The translations under genes and the position numbers were made by a program. From Cytobacillus oceanisediminis (lineage in GTDB: Bacteria; Bacillota; Bacilli; Bacillales; Cytobacillaceae): 64,000 nt of DNA. Shown here one piece after another: positions 27,899 to 36,562 of this stretch (positions are counted from its first letter, which is position 1; each line of letters opens with the position of its first letter). Location: the NCBI RefSeq assembly GCF_022811925.1, contig NZ_CP065511.1, forward strand, positions 4,643,501 to 4,707,500, read 5' to 3'. The notes beneath the pieces are model-generated. The model did no database searches and was not told the DNA's origin. It saw nothing but the letters and a program-made list of their open reading frames with translations.

Positions 27899-27934
27899 GC
27901 AAAAAAGAGCCTCCTGCAACTGGCAGAAGGCTCT
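27899..27934 (-). terminator. Terminator after aroA
   Basis: On the minus strand AGAGCCTTCTGC pairs with GCAGGAGGCTCT (one mismatch) and is followed by TTTTTT. Confidence 0.92.
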
Positions 27935-27948
27935 CCATATTTAGATGG

Positions 27949-29025
27949 CTACACTCTCAGCAATGCTGAAGATTGAAGTTCAGCCATAAATTGATCAAAT
28001 TGATTCAAGTCCATTTGCTGTGCTGAATCTGATAGGGCAACAGCCGGGTCTGGATGAACTTCTGCCATTACACCATCTGCGCCGATAGCCAGCGCTGCTT
28101 TTGCTGCTGGAAGAAGCAAATCTCTGCGGCCTGTTGAATGCGTAACGTCAACCAGTACTGGCAAATGTGTTTCCTGCTTAAGAATTGGCACAGCCGAAAT
28201 GTCCAGCGTATTGCGTGTTGCACGTTCGTATGTGCGGATTCCGCGCTCACATAGGATGATCTGTCCATTCCCCTGGGACATGATATATTCCGCTGCATTG
28301 ATGAATTCTTCAATTGTAGCTGCAATCCCGCGCTTTAAAAGAACTGGTTTGTTTACAGCCCCCGCTGCTTTTAATAGCTCGAAGTTTTGCATGTTTCTTG
28401 CCCCGATTTGAATGACATCAATATAATTTACAGCCGTTTCAATATCATTAGGGCTTACGATTTCAGAAATAACTGCCAGATCGTATTCATCTGCCACTCT
28501 TTTTAAGATTTTTAGACCTTCAAGACCAAGACCCTGGAAATCATATGGCGATGTTCTTGGTTTATATGCGCCTCCGCGAAGGAGCTTAAGTCCTTTTGCT
28601 TTTACAGCTTCAGCAACAGTTGCCACCTGCTCATAAGATTCAACTGCACAAGGGCCAAAAACAAGATGAGGATTGCCGTCCCCTACTTTTTCACCCTTTA
28701 AGTCTACAATCGTATTTTCAGGCTTCTTTTTGCGTGAAACAAGAAGCGCCTTTCTATGATCATCTTTTTGAAGTTCAAGACCTGCTTTAAAAATTTCCTT
28801 GAACATATGCTCAATTGTTGAATTTTCAAAAGGACCGTCATTATGCTCTTTTATCAAGTCCAGCATCTTGCGTTCTCGGACAGGATCATAACGATAAACC
28901 CCTTGTGTTTCCTTTACTCTTCCGATTTCCTGAACAAGTTCTGCTCTTTCATTGATCAAAGCTAAAAGCTGGAGATTCAGCTCATCCACTCGACCGCGAA
29001 GTTTATCTAGCTCTTTATTGCTCAT
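27949..29025 (-). CDS. aroA: Bifunctional chorismate mutase / DAHP synthase
   Basis: Catalyses the first step of the shikimate pathway (phosphoenolpyruvate + erythrose 4-phosphate) and carries an N-terminal chorismate mutase that acts as the feedback sensor for chorismate/prephenate. The 358 residues split into an AroQ-type helical domain (about 1-85, [22 protein letters not shown]) and a KDSA-like DAHP synthase barrel (about 110-350, with [29 protein letters not shown] and [11 protein letters not shown]). The start at 29023-29025 gives exactly the Bacillus subtilis AroA(G) length and has AGGAAGGGACAGG upstream. Extra codons up to 29160 are untranslated leader. Confidence 0.96.
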   Translation of the reverse strand: MSNKELDKLRGRVDELNLQLLALINERAELVQEIGRVKETQGVYRYDPVRERKMLDLIKEHNDGPFENSTIEHMFKEIFKAGLELQKDDHRKALLVSRKKKPENTIVDLKGEKVGDGNPHLVFGPCAVESYEQVATVAEAVKAKGLKLLRGGAYKPRTSPYDFQGLGLEGLKILKRVADEYDLAVISEIVSPNDIETAVNYIDVIQIGARNMQNFELLKAAGAVNKPVLLKRGIAATIEEFINAAEYIMSQGNGQIILCERGIRTYERATRNTLDISAVPILKQETHLPVLVDVTHSTGRRDLLLPAAKAALAIGADGVMAEVHPDPAVALSDSAQQMDLNQFDQFMAELQSSALLRV

Positions 29026-29075
29026 TTCCTGTCCCTTCCTTTCGAATCTGAATTTAAGCCGTGTTGGTTTCAGGA

Positions 29076-29108
29076 TGTATGCACATAGCGCGCATCTAAA
29101 TGCGCACA
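29076..29108 (-). other. Inverted repeat in the aroA leader
   Basis: GCGCAT-TTAG-ATGCGC on the minus strand, inside alternating GTGCGCAT/GCGCGCTATGTGCAT sequence, lies between the predicted transcript start (about 29171) and the aroA start. It may be a leader hairpin. No attenuator partner is obvious. Confidence 0.35.
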
Positions 29109-29177
29109 GCGTTAAACATTTCCATCTTTCTCTTTTACGGCCTCTGGATATGTGATACATTTTTTATAATTAGGGTT

Positions 29178-29206
29178 ATTATATATGAATTATTCAGACA
29201 TGTCAC
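29178..29206 (-). promoter_or_regulatory. Probable promoter of aroA
   Basis: Minus strand: GTGACA, 17 nt, TATAAT. The -10 is perfect and the spacing ideal. It lies 150 nt upstream of the aroA start codon, leaving a leader of about 145 nt. Confidence 0.6.
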
Positions 29207-29304
29207 GAAAAATTTCTTTATTAATTAAACGCTTTTAAGTGATAAAGCAATTTCAGGGCATTATTTAAGCATTCTATGACATTTTACAAAGAAGGTGTAC
29301 TGCT

Positions 29305-31482
29305 TTGGACGAACAAAAAAAGCTTTTTGCACTGGATATCGGCACCCGCACGGTGGTCGGAATTATTCTCGAAGAAAACGGCGGGCAATATCATGTGAAA
29401 GACATCGTGATTAAGGAGCATGCAGAAAGGGCCATGCTCGACGGACAGATCCATGATGTACTGGCTGTATCAAAAATTATAGCAGAAATCAGGGATGAAC
29501 TAGAAGCAAAACACGGCCCATTAAAAAAGGTGTGCGTTGCAGCGGCAGGCAGGGCTTTAAAAATAGAAAGATCTGAAACAGTTATCAGTATTAAAGGAAA
29601 ACCGATGATGCAAAAGCAGGATATACTTCACCTTGAATTAAGTGCAGTTCAGCAGGCACAGGCAATGGCTGCTGAAAAGCATGAAACTGAAAAAAGCTAT
29701 TATTACTATTGTGTTGGATATTCCGTTTTATACTATCGTCTTGATAGAGAAGAAATCGGCAGTCTGATTGATCAGCAGGGGGATGAAGCATCCGTTGAAA
29801 TCATTGCTACTTTCCTGCCCAAGGTTGTAGTGGAGTCACTAATCTCAGCTCTTCAAAGGGCTGGCCTGGAAATGGAAGCTTTGACACTTGAGCCAATCGC
29901 AGCTATTAATGTGCTGATTCCTCCTTCGATGAGAAGGCTGAATGTTGCTCTTGTTGATATCGGTGCCGGAACATCCGATATTGCCATTACAGATATGGGC
30001 ACAGTTACAGCTTATGGAATGGTGCCTGTAGCAGGCGATGAGATAACTGAAGCAATCAGTGACCAGCTTCTGCTGGACTTTCCTTTAGCCGAAAAGGCAA
30101 AGAGAGATTTGCATTTATCGGATACAATCACTGTCACGGATATTCTCGGCTTCCAGACAGAAGTCAGCAGGGAAGAAACAATTGAAAAAATTTCTCCTGC
30201 GCTTGAACGTTTGACAAATTCCATCTGCGATGAAATATTGCGGCTAAATAACAGGCCACCAAAAGCCGTCATGCTGGTAGGCGGCGGGAGCTTAACACCT
30301 GGACTTCCTGAAAGGATAGCGCAAAGATTGGGCCTTCCAGCGAATAGAGTCGCAATTAGGGGAATTGATGCCATAAGCGGGCTGAATTTACCGGATTTTA
30401 CAGACAGAGGCCCTGAACTTGTCACCCCAATAGGAATTGCCATCGCTGCTAAAAAAGCTCCGGTCCAATATTGTACAGTTTACGTCAACGATCAGCCTGT
30501 CAGGCTATTCGAGGTCAAGAACCTGACAGTTGGGGATTGTCTCCTGGCAGCAGGCATAAAAATGAATAAGCTTTACGGGAAGCCCGGACTCGCCATGATA
30601 GTCAAACTAAATGGGCAAAGCGTTACGATTCCGGGAAGCCATGGAGAAGCTCCTGTCATCAAACGCAACAGCCTTACAAGTGCTTTGGATGAAGAAATCA
30701 AATCTGGGGATATCATTACTGTTTCAAGAGGACGAGACGGATTGCCTGCTGAAGTCCGCATAAAAGATTTGATTGATGAGGTTCCGGAAAAGTCAATCAC
30801 TATTAACGGAAAGCAGTACACCATCCAGCCTGCCATTACCTGTAATGAAAAAGCTGCCTCGCTAGAGCAGATCATTGCTGATCGGGATAAGGTGGAGTGC
30901 AGGATTCCGGAAACGTTTGAAGGAATCTTAAGAATTTTAAACCTAAACGATTTATTAAACGAGCTTACGCCTTTTAGAATCAGCATTAATGAAAAAGAGA
31001 CATTTCTGCCCCGCCATACCGGAAAGCTTTTTAAAAACGGCCTTGAAGCGAATTATCATAGCATAGTAGACGATGGTGACAATCTGCGGATTGAAAAAAG
31101 AAGCACACTAACAGTAAAGGAATTAGCAGATATTAAGCAGCTGGCACTTCAGCAGAGGATCCCGGTCATGTTTAACGGTAAGAAATTAGAGCTTTCCAGG
31201 GGAATACTTGAATTTCAGAGAGAAGGAGCTGTCCTCACCGAAGATGATCCCATTCATGCTGGAGATGCGATTACACTCGTGAAAAAACCAATGTCTCCCT
31301 TTATTTTTCAGGATGTATTCAGCCATGTTAGTGTAGATATGCCTGCAGCATCTTCCGGAAACTTCATTCTCTTAAAGAATGGGGAAAAGACATCTTTTCA
31401 TGAACCTGTAGAGCCTGGTGATCACCTCAAAATTGTGTGGCCTGCCATAAATAATAAAAATTCAAATGTGAAGTATATATAG
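29305..31482 (+). CDS. FtsA/PilM-like actin-fold ATPase with C-terminal modules
   Basis: A 725-residue protein with an N-terminal actin-like ATPase of the FtsA/PilM/MreB superfamily (about 1-380). Phosphate motifs are LDIGTRTVVG (10-19) and LVDIGAGTSDIAI (near 215); the adenosine motif is VGGGSLTPGLPERIA (near 330). The remaining 340 residues are not FtsA-like. They comprise several short segments, each ending in a turn like SGDIITV, DGDNLRI, AGDAITL or PGDHLKI, suggesting repeated small beta domains. The start is TTG 29305, with GAAGGTG 7 nt upstream. There is no transmembrane helix. The gene is monocistronic with its own terminator. The true ftsA, paired with ftsZ, is expected elsewhere, so this is probably a paralogue of unknown role. 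Confidence 0.75.
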   Translation: MDEQKKLFALDIGTRTVVGIILEENGGQYHVKDIVIKEHAERAMLDGQIHDVLAVSKIIAEIRDELEAKHGPLKKVCVAAAGRALKIERSETVISIKGKPMMQKQDILHLELSAVQQAQAMAAEKHETEKSYYYYCVGYSVLYYRLDREEIGSLIDQQGDEASVEIIATFLPKVVVESLISALQRAGLEMEALTLEPIAAINVLIPPSMRRLNVALVDIGAGTSDIAITDMGTVTAYGMVPVAGDEITEAISDQLLLDFPLAEKAKRDLHLSDTITVTDILGFQTEVSREETIEKISPALERLTNSICDEILRLNNRPPKAVMLVGGGSLTPGLPERIAQRLGLPANRVAIRGIDAISGLNLPDFTDRGPELVTPIGIAIAAKKAPVQYCTVYVNDQPVRLFEVKNLTVGDCLLAAGIKMNKLYGKPGLAMIVKLNGQSVTIPGSHGEAPVIKRNSLTSALDEEIKSGDIITVSRGRDGLPAEVRIKDLIDEVPEKSITINGKQYTIQPAITCNEKAASLEQIIADRDKVECRIPETFEGILRILNLNDLLNELTPFRISINEKETFLPRHTGKLFKNGLEANYHSIVDDGDNLRIEKRSTLTVKELADIKQLALQQRIPVMFNGKKLELSRGILEFQREGAVLTEDDPIHAGDAITLVKKPMSPFIFQDVFSHVSVDMPAASSGNFILLKNGEKTSFHEPVEPGDHLKIVWPAINNKNSNVKYI

Positions 31483-31483
31483 C

Positions 31484-31509
31484 AAACCCATCCGATTGGA
31501 TGGGTTTTT
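31484..31509. terminator. Terminator after the FtsA/PilM-like gene
   Basis: AAACCCATCC-GATT-GGATGGGTTT followed by TTTT on the plus strand, starting just after the stop. The hairpin also borders the stop of the convergent brxC, but its minus-strand tail is weak. Confidence 0.9.
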
Positions 31510-31839
31510 TTATCTGTTCTCCTTCACAGCATTCACCAGGGAATCATATGTAATCTTCCAATGTGATGCATGCCAGGCAACATCTCCATTATTAAATAGG
31601 ATGGCCTGAGGTGACTCATGTTTGATATGAAAAGCTTCTGCAATGTGATTTGACAAAGGACGATCTTCCTGAACAACTAGGTAATAAGCATTTACATCTT
31701 GATGCTCTTTCACATAGCTTTCATATTCATCATACGCTGCTCCGCTTACCGGGCAAGTGGAACTGTGTTTTAAAACCAGCAGCTGCTCTCCTGCTTCTAC
31801 TGCTTGATCAAATGCTTCTTGGCTATCAAATTTTTTCAT
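31510..31839 (-). CDS. brxC: Monothiol bacilliredoxin BrxC (YtxJ)
   Basis: Thioredoxin-fold protein of 109 residues that removes bacillithiol from S-bacillithiolated proteins after oxidative stress. The active site is TCPVS with a single cysteine at C29, the monothiol pattern of BrxC (TCPI/V). GGGGAGG precedes the ATG. It lies 98 nt after ytxH on the same strand, with a hairpin in between, so it is either in a partly terminated ytxGH-brxC operon or separately transcribed. It implies that the host makes bacillithiol. Confidence 0.9.
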   Translation of the reverse strand: MKKFDSQEAFDQAVEAGEQLLVLKHSSTCPVSGAAYDEYESYVKEHQDVNAYYLVVQEDRPLSNHIAEAFHIKHESPQAILFNNGDVAWHASHWKITYDSLVNAVKENR

Positions 31840-31890
31840 TTTCTTGCCTCCCCAACTAAGCCAGGCAAAGCCTCGCTCTTTAAATTAAAT

Positions 31891-31921
31891 AACGGTGAAG
31901 TAATCGTACCACTTCACCGTT
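31891..31921 (-). terminator. Terminator between ytxH and brxC
   Basis: AACGGTGAAGT and ACTTCACCGTT (11 bp) pair, followed on the minus strand by ATTTAATTT. The tail is imperfect, so read-through into brxC is likely. Confidence 0.75.
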
Positions 31922-31937
31922 GTTTAAACAAATAATA

Positions 31938-32441
31938 TTAATTATACTTTTGCTCGGTTTCGTCAAAAGCTTTTTTCGTCTCTTCCAGCTTCATTTGGAT
32001 TTCCGCATCATTTACGGGTGCGTTCCCTTCTGCCTGGAATGTCTCGTTATTGATGGCCTCTCCATTTTCTTCGGCTGCGCCGTTTGCAGCAGCTTGTCCA
32101 TTTTGAGCGTCTTTCAAGCTTTTCACTTTATTTACAAGTTCATTGGATTGTTTTGTTACCGTTTGAGTTAGCACATTTGTTTTTTCTTTTGCAGCATTAG
32201 CCAGTTCGGTACCTTTTGTCATAGCTGTTTCACGGTACTGTCCTGACTTTTCTTTTAATAGGGCAGCCTTTTCGCTTAAATCGCTCTGAAGCTCCTTGCC
32301 TGATTTAGGAGCCAGAAACAGAGCGGTAGCTGCGCCAACCATGCCTCCGATTAAGGCACCAATCATGAAATCTTTCGTATTAATGTTTTCATCGGTTTTG
32401 GGCTGATTTGAATCAAATTGAGTACGGTCTTGGCTATTCAT
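31938..32441 (-). CDS. ytxH: YtxH-family general stress protein
   Basis: A 167-residue protein with one glycine-rich hydrophobic segment near the N-terminus (DFMIGALIGGMVGAATALFLAP, about 24-45) followed by GKELQ, the YtxH/gas vesicle GvpP-like family signature. The tail is long, polar and helical. The molecular function is unknown; the Bacillus subtilis homologue is induced by sigma-B and sigma-H. The start at 32441 has AAAAGGAGG; a longer frame overlaps ytxG and is unlikely. It lies 22 nt after ytxG and shares its sigma-B type promoter. Confidence 0.9.
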   Translation of the reverse strand: MNSQDRTQFDSNQPKTDENINTKDFMIGALIGGMVGAATALFLAPKSGKELQSDLSEKAALLKEKSGQYRETAMTKGTELANAAKEKTNVLTQTVTKQSNELVNKVKSLKDAQNGQAAANGAAEENGEAINNETFQAEGNAPVNDAEIQMKLEETKKAFDETEQKYN

Positions 32442-32463
32442 TCTCTTTTTTCCTCCTTTTAAT

Positions 32464-32949
32464 CTAGTATTTTGCTCTTTCTCTCTGGCGTTCGGGCGGA
32501 AGCATTTGTTTCTCGCTGACATTGTACTGATAAGGGTCTTCTTTTCTCATTTTCCACTTATCTTTAATTTCAAGGAGAACATTGCTCCACTGTACCACCT
32601 GTGAGATTTTATCTTTATTCTGTTCAAGCTGTGTGTTTACAGAAGATGTGATTTTCTGAATGGATCCATTAAATTTGCGGACAGAGTCACCAACTTCTTT
32701 TACCGCAGTTACGACACTGTTCAGGTTCTCAGATTTCTGCTGAATGTCTGTAGCCAGTGAATTGGTTTTATGCAGCAGGACAGTTGTTTCCTTCGTGACA
32801 CCATCTAATTGCCTTTCAAGGCCTGCCAATGTGTGTGATACATTATCTAATGTCCCCTGTAAGGATTTTAACGTTTTCGCCAGATAAATGACCAAAACAA
32901 GAAATGCTATAGCAATGACTGCTACACTTAAGTATAAAATAATTTCCAA
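32464..32949 (-). CDS. ytxG: YtxG, DUF948 family stress protein
   Basis: A 161-residue membrane protein: a single N-terminal transmembrane helix (about 2-24, [22 protein letters not shown]) and a helical heptad-rich region typical of DUF948 (about 25-125). The start is TTG 32947-32949, with GGAGGTG ideally spaced. The function is unknown. It heads ytxG-ytxH and is preceded by a near-consensus sigma-B promoter, in agreement with the general stress induction of the Bacillus subtilis genes. Confidence 0.88.
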   Translation of the reverse strand: MEIILYLSVAVIAIAFLVLVIYLAKTLKSLQGTLDNVSHTLAGLERQLDGVTKETTVLLHKTNSLATDIQQKSENLNSVVTAVKEVGDSVRKFNGSIQKITSSVNTQLEQNKDKISQVVQWSNVLLEIKDKWKMRKEDPYQYNVSEKQMLPPERQRERAKY

Positions 32950-32983
32950 TTCTTACACCTCCGGTTGTCTGTATACTAACTTT

Positions 32984-33008
32984 TTACCCAGATGCACTGC
33001 CTCTAAAC
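32984..33008 (-). promoter_or_regulatory. Sigma-B type promoter of ytxGH
   Basis: Minus strand: GTTTAG, 13 nt, GGGTAA. The sigma-B consensus is GTTTAA, 12-15 nt, GGGTAT, so each hexamer has one mismatch. It lies 35 nt upstream of the ytxG start. Confidence 0.8.
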
Positions 33009-33176
33009 CAGGAGTACATTAATAGATTCCACTTGTGAAGTCCAAATTCCTTCTCTAACAGGTATTTTCATCAGTTAAAGTAAATTTTAGCACAATTGGA
33101 AAAGGTTAAACAAAACCTTTCATTTCGGGTACAATAATAGTTGTCGGAAAAATAAATTTACTGGAGGTATTTATCC

Positions 33177-34292
33177 ATGAAAGATCCCCGTATTGCAAAA
33201 CTGGCAAAAAATTTGATTAACTATTCAGTCCGACTTCAGAAGGGTGAGAAGGTCCTTATTGAAAATTTCGGACTGCAAAAGGAATTAGTGACCGCGCTGG
33301 TTAAGGAAGCATATGCAGCAGGAGGATACCCGTTTGTTTCCTTAAAAGATCATCAGGTTGATCGTTCCCTGCTTTTAGGCGCACAAGAAGATCAATTCAA
33401 TATGATGGCTGAGTTTGAAGCAAATGTTATGAGCAAAATGGATGCATACATAGGACTGCGCTCCGGAGACAACATCAACGAGCAGGCTGACGTGCCGGAT
33501 GATAAAATGAAAATTCATGGATCAACCATCGGACAAAAAGTGCATAGAGAAATCCGCGTGCCAAAAACGAAATGGGTGGTTTTGCGTTATCCTAATGCTT
33601 CCATGGCCCAGCTGGCTAAAATGAGCACAGAGGCATTTGAAGATTTCTATTTTGATGTCTGCAATTTGGATTACGGCAAAATGGACAAAGCAATGGACAG
33701 CCTTGTGGAATTAATGAATAAAACCGATAAAGTCAAAATAACTGGCCCCGGTACTGATCTATCCTTCTCGATTAAAGATATTCCGGCAATCAAATGCTCC
33801 GGCCAAATGAATATCCCAGATGGAGAGGTCTATACGGCCCCTGTACGTGAGTCTGTCAACGGCGTCATCACCTATAACACTCCATCTCCATACCATGGTT
33901 TTACATTTGAAAATGTAAAACTGACATTCAAAGATGGGAAAATTGTTGAAGCGGAAGCGAATGACAGCGAACGCATCAATAAAATCTTTGATACGGATGA
34001 GGGTGCGCGCTATATAGGTGAATTCGCTATCGGGGTTAACCCTTACATTCTTCATCCGATGCAGGATATTCTGTTCGATGAAAAAATTGACGGAAGCTTC
34101 CACTTCACACCTGGACAATGCTATGACGAAGCCTATAATGGCAATAAATCCAATATTCATTGGGATATGGTTAACATCCAGCGCCCTGACTATGGCGGCG
34201 GTGAAATCTACTTTGATGATGTATTAATCCGTAAAGACGGGCGATTTGTCAATAGTGAACTTGAAGCATTAAATCCGGAGAATTTAAAGTAA
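33177..34292 (+). CDS. ampS: Aminopeptidase, M29 family (AmpS)
   Basis: Cytosolic metallo-aminopeptidase of 371 residues (thermophilic aminopeptidase/AmpS family), releasing N-terminal residues with a two-metal site. Family segments include LRSGDNINEQADVP (near 96), TDLSFSIKD, and near the C-terminus EFAIGVNPYI and HFTPGQCYDEA, which carry the acidic and histidine ligands. Length is slightly below the about 410 of other members. GGAGG precedes the ATG. It stands alone between ytxG and murC, and a shared terminator separates it from murC. Confidence 0.88.
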   Translation: MKDPRIAKLAKNLINYSVRLQKGEKVLIENFGLQKELVTALVKEAYAAGGYPFVSLKDHQVDRSLLLGAQEDQFNMMAEFEANVMSKMDAYIGLRSGDNINEQADVPDDKMKIHGSTIGQKVHREIRVPKTKWVVLRYPNASMAQLAKMSTEAFEDFYFDVCNLDYGKMDKAMDSLVELMNKTDKVKITGPGTDLSFSIKDIPAIKCSGQMNIPDGEVYTAPVRESVNGVITYNTPSPYHGFTFENVKLTFKDGKIVEAEANDSERINKIFDTDEGARYIGEFAIGVNPYILHPMQDILFDEKIDGSFHFTPGQCYDEAYNGNKSNIHWDMVNIQRPDYGGGEIYFDDVLIRKDGRFVNSELEALNPENLK

Positions 34293-34334
34293 TAAGAAAG
34301 CTCCAGGCAGTTATCAACGTTTAAAATTATATTT

Positions 34335-34370
34335 AAAAAGGATGCTTCCTTAGCGGAGCATCCTTTTTTA
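34335..34370. terminator. Bidirectional terminator, ampS and murC
   Basis: AAAAAGGATGCT(T)CC and GGAGCATCCTTTTT pair around a 5-nt loop, with A and T runs on either side, between convergent genes. Confidence 0.9.
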
Positions 34371-34374
34371 TGAT

Positions 34375-35670
34375 TTATATTTGGTTTTCGTATGCCTGCT
34401 GGAATTTTTGGATATCCCCGGCACCCATAAACATAATTACGCTATCTTCATGATTCCTTAGTACAGCCGTTTCTTCTTCATTTAGAATTTGTGCATTGGG
34501 AATTTTGGCCTTTAAGTCATCAATCGTGAGTTTTCCATGGTTTTCACGGGCAGAGCCAAAGATTTCGCATAGGTACACTTTGTCAGCCAAATTAAGACTT
34601 GACGCAAAATCATCAAGAAAGGCCTGAGTCCTTGTAAATGTATGCGGCTGGAAAACTGCGACAACATCCTTCTCAGGATACTTTTGTCTGGCAGCTTCTA
34701 CAGTCGCTTTAATTTCTGTCGGATGGTGGGCATAATCATCAATAATTACCTGAGAGCCCACTTTCTTCTCGGAAAATCTTCTTTTCACCCCTTCAAAGGA
34801 AAGAAGCTGTTCCTGAACAATCTTCGCATCGATCTCTTCATAATGACATAGAGCGATAACAGCTAAAGAGTTCAAGACGTTATGATCTCCATAGGCTGGA
34901 ATAGAGAAAGTCTCATAGAATGTGTTGCGTACAAATACATCAAATGTTGTTCCTTCTGTAGTTTTAACTACATTGCGTGCCTGAAAATCATTATCTTCTC
35001 CAAAACCATAAAATACCACGGGCACTTTAGCCTGGATTTTTTGCAGCTGCTCGTCATCACCGCATGCGAAAATCCCCTTATTCACTTGCCATGACATTTC
35101 CTGAAAAGCAGAGAAAACATCTTCAATGTTGGCAAAATAATCAGGGTGGTCAAAATCAATATTCGTCATTATTGCATAATCAGGATAGTAAGAAAGGAAA
35201 TGCCTTCTGTATTCACAAGCTTCGAAAACAAAATATTCCGCTTCCTTGTCCCCTTTGCCCGTACCGTCTCCAATAAGGAATGAAGTTGGTTTTGCGCCTC
35301 GCATTACGTGCGCAAGCAAGCCTGTAGTGGATGTTTTCCCATGAGCTCCCGTCACTGCAATGCTCGTGAAATTCTTCATGAAATCACCTAAAAAGCGATG
35401 ATAACGTACAACAGGCAAGCCAAGCTTCATTGCTTCCTCAATCTCTTCATGTGTATCCGGATATGCATTCCCGGCGATTACCGTCATGCCCGGCTGTATG
35501 TTTTCCTTTTGAAAGGGAAGGATCTTTATTCCGGATTTTTCAAGTGCCACCTGAGTAAAAAAGTGTTTCTCAAAATCGGAGCCTTGAACCTGATAATTCA
35601 TATCATGCAGAACTTGTGCCAATGCACTCATTCCAGACCCCTTAATACCTACGAAATGGTAAATAGTCAT
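34375..35670 (-). CDS. murC: UDP-N-acetylmuramate-L-alanine ligase
   Basis: ATP-dependent ligase (431 residues) that adds the first amino acid of the peptidoglycan stem peptide. The N-terminal Rossmann domain begins [15 protein letters not shown]. The ATP P-loop is GAHGKTST (108-115). Central-domain residues FDHPDYF and the C-terminal [11 protein letters not shown] segment are also typical. The start at 35668-35670 has GGAGG 8 nt upstream; the frame from 35685 lacks one. In Bacillus, murC lies near sftA, as here, with a nicotinate phosphoribosyltransferase gene and an unassigned gene between them. Confidence 0.96.
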   Translation of the reverse strand: MTIYHFVGIKGSGMSALAQVLHDMNYQVQGSDFEKHFFTQVALEKSGIKILPFQKENIQPGMTVIAGNAYPDTHEEIEEAMKLGLPVVRYHRFLGDFMKNFTSIAVTGAHGKTSTTGLLAHVMRGAKPTSFLIGDGTGKGDKEAEYFVFEACEYRRHFLSYYPDYAIMTNIDFDHPDYFANIEDVFSAFQEMSWQVNKGIFACGDDEQLQKIQAKVPVVFYGFGEDNDFQARNVVKTTEGTTFDVFVRNTFYETFSIPAYGDHNVLNSLAVIALCHYEEIDAKIVQEQLLSFEGVKRRFSEKKVGSQVIIDDYAHHPTEIKATVEAARQKYPEKDVVAVFQPHTFTRTQAFLDDFASSLNLADKVYLCEIFGSARENHGKLTIDDLKAKIPNAQILNEEETAVLRNHEDSVIMFMGAGDIQKFQQAYENQI

Positions 35671-35871
35671 ATAAAGAACCTCCAACCATCGTATATCTGT
35701 AAAACAGTATATGACATATATCTAGTTTTGCGCATATCCCCTTAGAAGACATGCTCCCATGACTGTGCTGCTAAGCTTTTCCGCTGTCACTTTTATATAC
35801 TTACACTTTAATGTATTGAATCATTATATCATTAATCAATTCTAAAAACTATGTAACGTATTGCCAGCTAT

Positions 35872-36525
35872 TTATTCCCCAAAAATAAAATACAAAACAT
35901 TAGATTTCAGGAAGGCTCTCCACGTAAGGTCAGGCACTTTTAATTTTGACTTCGAAAAGGCCTCCGTTAAACGGTTAACTGCTTCATTACTTTGAATAGA
36001 GATAAATGGTCCAATAGGCAGATCATACATCTGGATTGGTATCCTTCTAATAAAATACCACCCTATTGACAGTTCCGGCCGGAACACCCCGTGCTGACTT
36101 AAGAGAAAAGAAGTGTTATCTTCCGCACCGGAGGCGGAGATTTCCTTTTGACTTACATCTAAAATCCTGATGGGTTCCATGACTGATGTTAAAAAGAGAG
36201 CCCCCTGAATGAGATCTGATTCTGAAAGCTGCCGGGAATTGTTTTTTATGAACAGACTAAACATAGTTGAGCCTTGAATGGTTTTATAATCAAAGAGAAA
36301 CCAATCCTGAAAAACTTCCTGCTGAATAGGCGAAAAAGCCGCTTCAGGAGCAAGACCGAGTGTTTTCCGAAATAAATGCTTTGCCCGGACTTTCTCTCTG
36401 ATATTAGCTGTCCGTTCCGTATAATCCTTGCTTAATGTGTATAAACGCAGAGCATTATTCTCTCCCTGGAGCTGTTTAGCTTTACGGAAAGAATGTAAAT
36501 CCAGAATTGAGCCGTCCATATCCAT
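35872..36525 (-). CDS. Protein of unknown function (217 residues)
   Basis: I do not recognise this family with confidence. The reading frame is supported by AAGGAGC before the ATG and by codon usage like its neighbours. It lies 37 nt downstream of the nicotinate phosphoribosyltransferase gene, probably in one transcript. The protein is soluble, with a basic N-terminal third. A central stretch, QDWFLFDYKTIQGSTMF (about 91-107), loosely recalls a motif seen in SEC-C/YecA-like proteins, but the zinc-binding cysteines are absent. The ending is hydrophobic (NVLYFIFGE). The 200 nt beyond it to murC contain no gene. The function cannot be stated. Confidence 0.7.
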   Translation of the reverse strand: MDMDGSILDLHSFRKAKQLQGENNALRLYTLSKDYTERTANIREKVRAKHLFRKTLGLAPEAAFSPIQQEVFQDWFLFDYKTIQGSTMFSLFIKNNSRQLSESDLIQGALFLTSVMEPIRILDVSQKEISASGAEDNTSFLLSQHGVFRPELSIGWYFIRRIPIQMYDLPIGPFISIQSNEAVNRLTEAFSKSKLKVPDLTWRAFLKSNVLYFIFGE

Positions 36526-36562
36526 TTAGGATGCTCCTTACTTTCTTGTAAATAGCGTTCTG

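Noticed and set aside
29305..31482. Reading this gene as the division gene ftsA
   Set aside because: Length (725 residues), the non-FtsA C-terminal half and the absence of ftsZ next to it argue for a paralogue.
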